The position numbers and the translations under genes were made by a program. From NCBI GenBank assembly GCA_900078405.1, contig FLTS01000001.1:682001-746000 (forward strand): a stretch of 64,000 nt of DNA, written 5' to 3'. Source of the stretch: an uncultured Stenotrophomonas sp. (GTDB taxonomy: Bacteria; Pseudomonadota; Gammaproteobacteria; Xanthomonadales; Xanthomonadaceae). The notes below the pieces were generated by a model, which saw nothing but the letters and a program-made list of their open reading frames with translations, was not told where the DNA came from and did not search any database. Shown one piece after another: positions 59,321 through 64,000 of this stretch. The stretch's first letter is position 1. Every line of letters starts with the position of its first letter.

Positions 59321-60889
59321 ATGACGAACACCGCCGGGGCCGCGAGCGCCACTCCCAGGGCACGGATGCCACGCCAGATCCCCTTCATCATCGGCAACGA
59401 AGCCTGCGAGCGCTTCAGCTTCTACGGGATGCGCAACATCCTGGTGCAGTTCCTGATCACCTCGCTGCTGCTGCAGGAGGTCACCGCCGAAGGCCGCGCC
59501 GGCGAAGCCAAGGACATCATGCACAGCTTCATGATCGGCGTGTATTTCTTCCCGCTGCTCGGTGGCTGGCTGGCCGACCGCTTCTTCGGCAAGTACCGCA
59601 CCATCCTGTGGTTCAGCCTGATCTACTGCGCCGGCCACGCCTGCCTTGCGCTGTTCGAGGACAGCCGGCAGGGCTTCTTCCTCGGCCTCGGCCTGATCGC
59701 ACTGGGTGCCGGCGGCATCAAGCCGCTGGTGGCCTCGTTCATGGGCGACCAGTTCGACCAGTCGAACAAGCACCTGGCCAAGATCGTGTTCGACGCGTTC
59801 TACTGGATCATCAACTTCGGCTCGCTGTTCGCTTCGCTGCTGATCCCGCTGGCGCTGAAGAGCCTCGGTCCGCAATGGGCGTTCGGCATCCCCGGCATCC
59901 TGATGTTCGTGGCCACCTTCGTGTTCTGGCTGGGCCGCAGGTGTTACGTGCTGGTGCCGCTGCCGCCCAAGGACCCGCATTCGTTCGCCAACGTGGTGCG
60001 TACCGCGCTGCTGGCACATGCGCCGGGGCAGGGGCGCGCGGGTCTGGTGATCGCCGTGGCCGGCGTGGTCGCGGCACTGGCTTCGCTGCTGCTGGTGCCG
60101 TCGCTGGGCATCGTGATCTGCCTGTGCATCGCGCTGGTGCTGGTGCTGGCCGGCATCGGCGGCGGCACCATGCTGCAGCTCGACCGCGCCCGCGGCGTGC
60201 ACCCGGAAGCGTCGGTGGAAGGCGTGCGCTCGGTGCTCAAGGTGCTGGTGATCTTCGCCCTGACCACGCCGTTCTTCTCGCTGTTCGACCAGAAGGCCTC
60301 GACCTGGGTGTTGCAGGGCCAGCAGATGACCATGCCCGCATGGTTCACCGCCTCGCAGATGCAGGCGCTGAACCCGCTGTTGGTGATGCTGCTGATCCCG
60401 TTCAACAACCTCGTGCTGTACCCGGCGCTGCGCAGGCTGGGTTGGGAGCCGACCGCGCTGCGGCGCATGACCGCCGGCATCGCCTTCAGCGGCCTGGCGT
60501 GGATCGTGGTGGGCGGTATCCAGGTGGTGATGGACGGCGGCAACGCCATGTCGATCTTCTGGCAGATGCTGCCGTATGCGCTGCTGACCTTCGGCGAGGT
60601 GCTGGTGTCGGCTACCGGGCTGGAGTTCGCCTACAGCCAGGCGCCGGCGTCGATGAAGGGCGTGGTGATGAGCTTCTGGAACCTGACCACCACCATCGGC
60701 AACCTGTGGGTGCTGCTGTCCAATGCGGCGGTGCGCAACCATGCGGTGACCGACCGCATTGCCAGCACCGGGCTGAGCGAGGCTGCGTTCCTGATGTTCT
60801 TCTTCGCCGGTTTCGCCTTCATCGCGGCGCTGGCCTTCGGCCTGTACGCGCGGCGCTACCGGATGGTGGACAACTACCGCGCCGCCTGA
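59321..60889 (+). CDS. proton-dependent oligopeptide transporter (POT/PTR2 family)
   Basis: A 522-residue inner-membrane peptide/H+ symporter with about twelve to fourteen helices. The family motif ExxERFxFYG is present as GNEACERFSFYGMRNILVQF. It is followed by GVYFFPLLGGWLADRFFGKY and the PTR signature FYWIINFGSLFA. EFAYSQAPASMKGVVMSFW lies in the C-terminal half. The specific peptide substrate is unknown. ATG 59321 fits the family start. It is followed by a rhomboid-protease gene after 11 bases, so the two probably share a transcript. Confidence 0.93.
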   Translation: MTNTAGAASATPRARMPRQIPFIIGNEACERFSFYGMRNILVQFLITSLLLQEVTAEGRAGEAKDIMHSFMIGVYFFPLLGGWLADRFFGKYRTILWFSLIYCAGHACLALFEDSRQGFFLGLGLIALGAGGIKPLVASFMGDQFDQSNKHLAKIVFDAFYWIINFGSLFASLLIPLALKSLGPQWAFGIPGILMFVATFVFWLGRRCYVLVPLPPKDPHSFANVVRTALLAHAPGQGRAGLVIAVAGVVAALASLLLVPSLGIVICLCIALVLVLAGIGGGTMLQLDRARGVHPEASVEGVRSVLKVLVIFALTTPFFSLFDQKASTWVLQGQQMTMPAWFTASQMQALNPLLVMLLIPFNNLVLYPALRRLGWEPTALRRMTAGIAFSGLAWIVVGGIQVVMDGGNAMSIFWQMLPYALLTFGEVLVSATGLEFAYSQAPASMKGVVMSFWNLTTTIGNLWVLLSNAAVRNHAVTDRIASTGLSEAAFLMFFFAGFAFIAALAFGLYARRYRMVDNYRAA

Positions 60890-60900
60890 GAGTCCACGCC

Positions 60901-61518
60901 ATGACCCCCATCAACCTGCTGCTGGTCGCCATCACCGTCATCGTCTCGTGGGTGGCGTTCAACAACCGCAAGCTGGCCGACCGGCTGGTGCTGTGGCCGC
61001 CGGCCATCGACCGCCACCGGCAATACGACCGGCTGCTGACCTACGGCTTCATCCACGCCGACATCGGCCACCTGGCCTTCAACATGATCACGCTGTTCTT
61101 CTTCGGTGGGCGCATCGAAGCGGAGATGATGCGGCAGACCGGCAGCTTCCTGACCTATCCGCTGTTCTACCTGGCGGCGCTGGCGGTCTCGATCCTGCCC
61201 AGCTACCTGAAGAACCAGAAGAACCCCAACTACCTGAGCCTGGGCGCCTCGGGCGCGGTGTCGGCGGTGCTGTTCGCCTTCATCCTGCTGTCGCCGTGGA
61301 CGATCATCCTGGTGATGTTCATCCCGGCCCCGGCGATCCTCTACGCCGTGTTCTACGTCGGCTACAGCATCTGGATGGACAAGAAGGGCAGCGACAACGT
61401 CAACCACAGCGCGCATCTGGCCGGTGCCGCGTTCGGCGTGATGTTCATGCTGTTCATGGAGCCGCAGGTGCTGCACACCTTCCTCGAACAGTTGATACAC
61501 CCGCGCTTCGGGCGTTGA
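60901..61518 (+). CDS. rhomboid-family intramembrane serine protease
   Basis: A 205-residue polytopic protein with about six helices. Catalytic elements are in place: the serine in LGASGAVSAVLF (Ser117) and the histidine in NHSAHLAGAAFG (His172). TYGFIHADIGHLAFNMITLF corresponds to the conserved loop helix of rhomboids. Substrates are unknown. It begins 11 bases after the peptide transporter; the pairing may simply be transcriptional. A REP lies downstream. Confidence 0.92.
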   Translation: MTPINLLLVAITVIVSWVAFNNRKLADRLVLWPPAIDRHRQYDRLLTYGFIHADIGHLAFNMITLFFFGGRIEAEMMRQTGSFLTYPLFYLAALAVSILPSYLKNQKNPNYLSLGASGAVSAVLFAFILLSPWTIILVMFIPAPAILYAVFYVGYSIWMDKKGSDNVNHSAHLAGAAFGVMFMLFMEPQVLHTFLEQLIHPRFGR

Positions 61519-61534
61519 GGCGAACTCCACTTTT

Positions 61535-61602
61535 GCAGGAGCGACGTGAGTCGCGACCAGCTTTGTCGGGAACGCTCCGGTCGCGACTCACGTCGCTCCT
61601 AC
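61535..61602. repeat. GTAG-type REP palindrome (one end mutated)
   Basis: GCAGGAGCGACGTGAGTCGCGAC is mirrored by GTCGCGACTCACGTCGCTCCTAC. The left end has GCAG in place of GTAG, while the central bases are compensated on both arms. It lies between the rhomboid gene and the tiny ORF. Confidence 0.85.
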
Positions 61603-61617
61603 GGGGCCCCTCACATT

Positions 61618-61782
61618 TCAGGCCGCGTAGGCGGCCAGCAGCCGCGCGTGCACTTCCTGCTCGATCTTCTCGAACTCGCAGCTGTCGATGTCGCCGGCGA
61701 CGGCGAGCTGGAACAGGCCTTCCAGCAGCAGCGCATCGTGACCGTCGGGCGGGCAGGGTGGGGCGGGGAATGGGGCGGTCAT
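61618..61782 (-). CDS. small hypothetical protein (54 aa)
   Basis: A 54-residue frame starting at ATG 61782: a Pro-rich N-terminus (MTAPFPAPPCPPDGHDALLL), then EGLFQLAVAGDIDSCEFEKI and EQEVHARLLAAYAA, an amphipathic helix-rich end. Codon use is in keeping with the genome and the second half looks protein-like. The ribosome site is poor, and it is too short to judge by length. It could be a real small gene conserved in the family or chance. Confidence 0.5.
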   Translation of the reverse strand: MTAPFPAPPCPPDGHDALLLEGLFQLAVAGDIDSCEFEKIEQEVHARLLAAYAA

Positions 61783-61981
61783 GCGGGAAAGCCAGTGGTA
61801 CGCAGTGCCTGTTCAGGCAAGAGCCATGCCATCGGCAACGGCCCGGACTATCGTGGTCCGGCAGGTCGGGCCAGTCAGAAAGTGACGCATGGCGGTGCGC
61901 GTTGCCGCCGGTTCGCGTCATGGTTTCACGCCATGCCGGTGCCGCCGCTGCACAATCCACGTTCCATTCGGGGAATCCGCC

Positions 61982-62275
61982 ATGTCCGCTTCCAGTACCG
62001 TGCTGCCGCCCGTCACCCATGACCCGGCCGGGTCACGCTTCCGGCTCGATCTCGACGGCCACGAGGCGGTGCTCGAATACCACCTCCGCGACGGGGCGAT
62101 GGTCATCACCCACACGCGGGTGCCCGACGCCATCGGCGGGCGCGGCATCGCCGCGGTGCTGGTGCGGGCGGCGCTGGCGAATGCCCGGGCCGAAGGGCTG
62201 AAAGTGGTGCCCGAATGCAGCTATGTCGCGGTCTTCATGCAGCGTCATGGAGAATATGCGGACCTGTTGGAATAA
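61982..62275 (+). CDS. GNAT-like N-acetyltransferase, YjdJ family
   Basis: A 97-residue single-domain acetyltransferase-like protein. The coenzyme A loop is recognisable as RVPDAIGGRGIAAVLVRAAL, followed by GLKVVPECSYVAVFMQRHGE, the standard YjdJ/DUF1990-like short GNAT arrangement. Such proteins are small, with the conserved cysteine in E-C-S-Y. The substrate is unknown. GGGGAA lies upstream of ATG 61982. Confidence 0.88.
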   Translation: MSASSTVLPPVTHDPAGSRFRLDLDGHEAVLEYHLRDGAMVITHTRVPDAIGGRGIAAVLVRAALANARAEGLKVVPECSYVAVFMQRHGEYADLLE

Positions 62276-62335
62276 CCGGGCATGGCCGATGCGCTGCCGG
62301 TTCGTTGCGGCGCCACTTTCAAGGAAGCACACGGC

Positions 62336-63172
62336 ATGAACAGAGTGGGACAAGGCACGGGCGTTGCGGTATTGCTGCTGGCGCTGGCCGGTTGCGGGAA
62401 AGAGCAGGCCGGCACGCCGGATGCGGCGCCCGCGGTACCGGATGCGGCAGGTGCGCCCGCCCCCGCCGATGAGGCGCCGGCCACGACCGTGCTGCAGGAC
62501 GTCATCGAGAACGATCCCCGCTACGTGGTGGGCATCAGCTACCCGCCGGCGGCCAACAAATACCCGGGGCTGGCGCAGGAACTGGGTGCCTATGCCGACA
62601 AGGCCGAGGCCGACCTGCTCAAGGCAGTGGACGAACTCGGCAACGACCAGCCGCGCGCGCCCTACGAATTGTCGCTGGCATTCGACCTGCTGGTGGAAAC
62701 GCCACAGATCGTCGCGGTGGCGGCCGAGGGCAGCAGCTATACCGGCGGCGCCCACGGGCAGCCGCTGGTGGCACGCTTCGTCTGGTTGCCGCAACAGGAG
62801 CGGATGCTGACGGCGCAGGCACTGGTCGATTCTCCCGCCGGCTGGAAGGCGATCAGTGTCTACACCGGCGACAAGCTGCTGGAACAGGCACTGATCCGTG
62901 CCCAGGGTGAGGACATGACGCCGGAGGAACAGCAGGCGCAGGTGCGCAACCTGTCGAAGACGATCGACGAAGGCACGGCGCCGGACGCCGCCAACTTCGC
63001 CCAGTTCCAGCCGGTGATGGACGCGGCCGGCCATGTCGCCGCACTGCGCTTCGTGTTCCCGCCCTATCAGGTAGGGCCGTATTCCGATGGAACCCGGACC
63101 GTCGATGTGCCGGCGGCGGTGCTGCTGCCGCACGTGGCGGCCGCCTACCGGGAGTTGTTCGCGCAACCGTAG
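62336..63172 (+). CDS. DUF3298/RsiV-like lipoprotein
   Basis: A 278-residue lipoprotein: signal VAVLLLALAGC, then an Ala/Pro-rich linker to about residue 50. A domain with YVVGISYPPAANKYPGLAQE, GSSYTGGAHGQPLVARFVWL and ALRFVFPPYQVGPYSDGTRT follows. That resembles the DUF4163/DUF3298 (PdaC/RsiV) pair, where G-G-A-H-G is highly conserved. In other bacteria such domains bind peptidoglycan or lysozyme; the role here is not known. ATG 62336 has AAGGA upstream. Confidence 0.85.
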   Translation: MNRVGQGTGVAVLLLALAGCGKEQAGTPDAAPAVPDAAGAPAPADEAPATTVLQDVIENDPRYVVGISYPPAANKYPGLAQELGAYADKAEADLLKAVDELGNDQPRAPYELSLAFDLLVETPQIVAVAAEGSSYTGGAHGQPLVARFVWLPQQERMLTAQALVDSPAGWKAISVYTGDKLLEQALIRAQGEDMTPEEQQAQVRNLSKTIDEGTAPDAANFAQFQPVMDAAGHVAALRFVFPPYQVGPYSDGTRTVDVPAAVLLPHVAAAYRELFAQP

Positions 63173-63190
63173 AGTCGTGGAGGGCCGGCG

Positions 63191-64000
63191 ATGGAGGCAG
63201 GATTGCAACGACGCGTCGAGGCATTGCTGCAGGAGGCGGACGTCATCCCCGGCGGAGAGCGCCCGCAGGACATCGACATCCTCGACCCGCGCTTTTACGC
63301 GCGGGTGCTGGGTGACGGCTCGCTGGGGTTGGGCGAGAGCTACATGGACGGCTGGTGGCAGGCGCGCGCGCTCGACGCCTTCCTCACCCACCTGCTGGCG
63401 GCGCGGCTCGACGAACGCGTACATGGCGCCGGCGAAGTCTGGGATGCGCTCAAGGCGAAGCTGTTCAACCTGCAGGCCGGGCTGGGCAGCTACGAGGTCG
63501 GGCGGCGCCATTACGACCTCGGCAACGACCTGTACCGCGCCATGCTCGGCAAGCGGCTGGTCTACAGCTGCGGATACTGGCGCGACGCCGGCAACCTGGA
63601 TGATGCACAGGTTGCCAAGCTCGACCTGATCTGCCGCAAGCTCGGCCTGCGCCCGGGCATGCGCGTGCTGGACATCGGTTGCGGCTGGGGCGAGGCGCTC
63701 AAGTACGCGGCCGAACGCCACGGCGTGGAAGGCGTGGGCATCACCATCTCGCAGGAGCAGGCCGAATTCGCGCGCGAACTGTGCGCCGGCCTGCCGGTGG
63801 AAATCCGCCTGCAGGACTACCGCGACCTGGACGAGCCGTTCGACGCGATCCTGTCGGTAGGCATGTTCGAGCACGTCGGCGTCAAGAACTACCGCACCTA
63901 TTTCGAGGTGGCGCGACGCTGCCTGTGCGACGACGGCCTGTTCCTGCTGCATTGCATCGGCAGCAACGTCAGCCGCGAGCGCACCGACCCGTGGATCGCC
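63191..64000 (+). CDS. cfa: cyclopropane-fatty-acyl-phospholipid synthase, partial
   Basis: SAM-dependent enzyme that adds a methylene bridge to unsaturated acyl chains in membrane phospholipids. The first 270 residues are present. ERPQDIDILDPRFYARVLGD and GSLGLGESYMDGWW give the CFA N-terminal domain, with YDLGNDLYRAMLGKRLVYSC, the SAM loop VLDIGCGWGEALKYAAERHG and SVGMFEHVGVKNYRTYFEVA. The C-terminal quarter runs beyond base 64000. It starts 18 bases after the DUF3298-type gene, so the two may be co-transcribed. Confidence 0.95.
   Translation, partial: MEAGLQRRVEALLQEADVIPGGERPQDIDILDPRFYARVLGDGSLGLGESYMDGWWQARALDAFLTHLLAARLDERVHGAGEVWDALKAKLFNLQAGLGSYEVGRRHYDLGNDLYRAMLGKRLVYSCGYWRDAGNLDDAQVAKLDLICRKLGLRPGMRVLDIGCGWGEALKYAAERHGVEGVGITISQEQAEFARELCAGLPVEIRLQDYRDLDEPFDAILSVGMFEHVGVKNYRTYFEVARRCLCDDGLFLLHCIGSNVSRERTDPWIA

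Overview
This 64 kb window is GC-rich, densely coded chromosome from a gammaproteobacterium of the Xanthomonadaceae (Lysobacteraceae). The best guess is Stenotrophomonas or a close relative such as Pseudoxanthomonas. The basis is gene order and protein character: a zwf-glk Entner-Doudoroff start, FabV as enoyl-ACP reductase, a FimX-type degenerate c-di-GMP protein, a TonB receptor beside a phytase-like gene, and many short palindromic repeats whose ends read GTAG. No prophage, integrase, insertion sequence, CRISPR array, rRNA or tRNA was seen. The content is housekeeping with some accessory genes. Both ends cut genes: glk on the left and a cyclopropane-fatty-acid synthase on the right.

Layout. 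1-3.3 kb: glk and zwf (minus) and a sugar-type ABC ATPase (plus). 3.4-10.7 kb: a succinate dehydrogenase island: ygfZ (minus), an SDHAF4-like assembly factor, sdhCDAB, sdhE, a YgfX-like membrane protein, then lolCD. 10.8-18.3 kb: a lipoprotein, yggX-mutY, ftsY, an orphan mini rod-protein gene, htpG with a heat-shock-like promoter, rsmD-coaD and another lipoprotein. 18.4-22.2 kb: ferredoxin-ggt, a metallo-beta-lactamase-fold hydrolase and upp. 22.3-26 kb: a divergent TonB receptor / phytase-like pair with Pho-box-like repeats facing both ways. 26-33.6 kb: a LysR regulator divergent from a MexEF-OprN-type RND pump. 33.6-35.7 kb: class III aminotransferase and divergent Lrp regulator. 35.9-43.2 kb: queA-tgt-yajC-secD-secF, then fabV. 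43.2-47.7 kb (minus): fimX, a YhiN-like flavoprotein, yaeQ and a YaiI-like protein. 48-50.4 kb: cold-shock gene, selO, apt. 50.5-54.1 kb: dbpA, and yeiH divergent from a YeiE-like LysR gene. 54.2-57.1 kb: uup and a secreted-type guanyl RNase with its barstar inhibitor. 57.3-64 kb: sodA, a lipoprotein of unknown role, a POT peptide transporter with a rhomboid protease, a tiny ORF, a YjdJ-like acetyltransferase, a DUF3298-type lipoprotein and the truncated cfa.

The most notable signals are these. (1) Two 11-bp-phased Pho-box-like elements lie between the TonB receptor and the phytase-like gene and suggest a phosphate-starvation phytate-use unit. (2) Four genes have their TAG stop codon supplied by the GTAG end of a REP-like palindrome, including a convergent pair closed by the two ends of one element. 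(3) An RNase Sa-like toxin keeps all four catalytic residues and overlaps its barstar gene. (4) Three separate SDH or Fe-S maturation factors cluster around sdhCDAB, with a near-consensus sigma-70 promoter embedded in the start of ygfZ. (5) A 14-bp direct repeat with exact 40-bp spacing sits between yeiH and its LysR neighbour. All functional calls rest on reading the sequence by eye; no database search was run.
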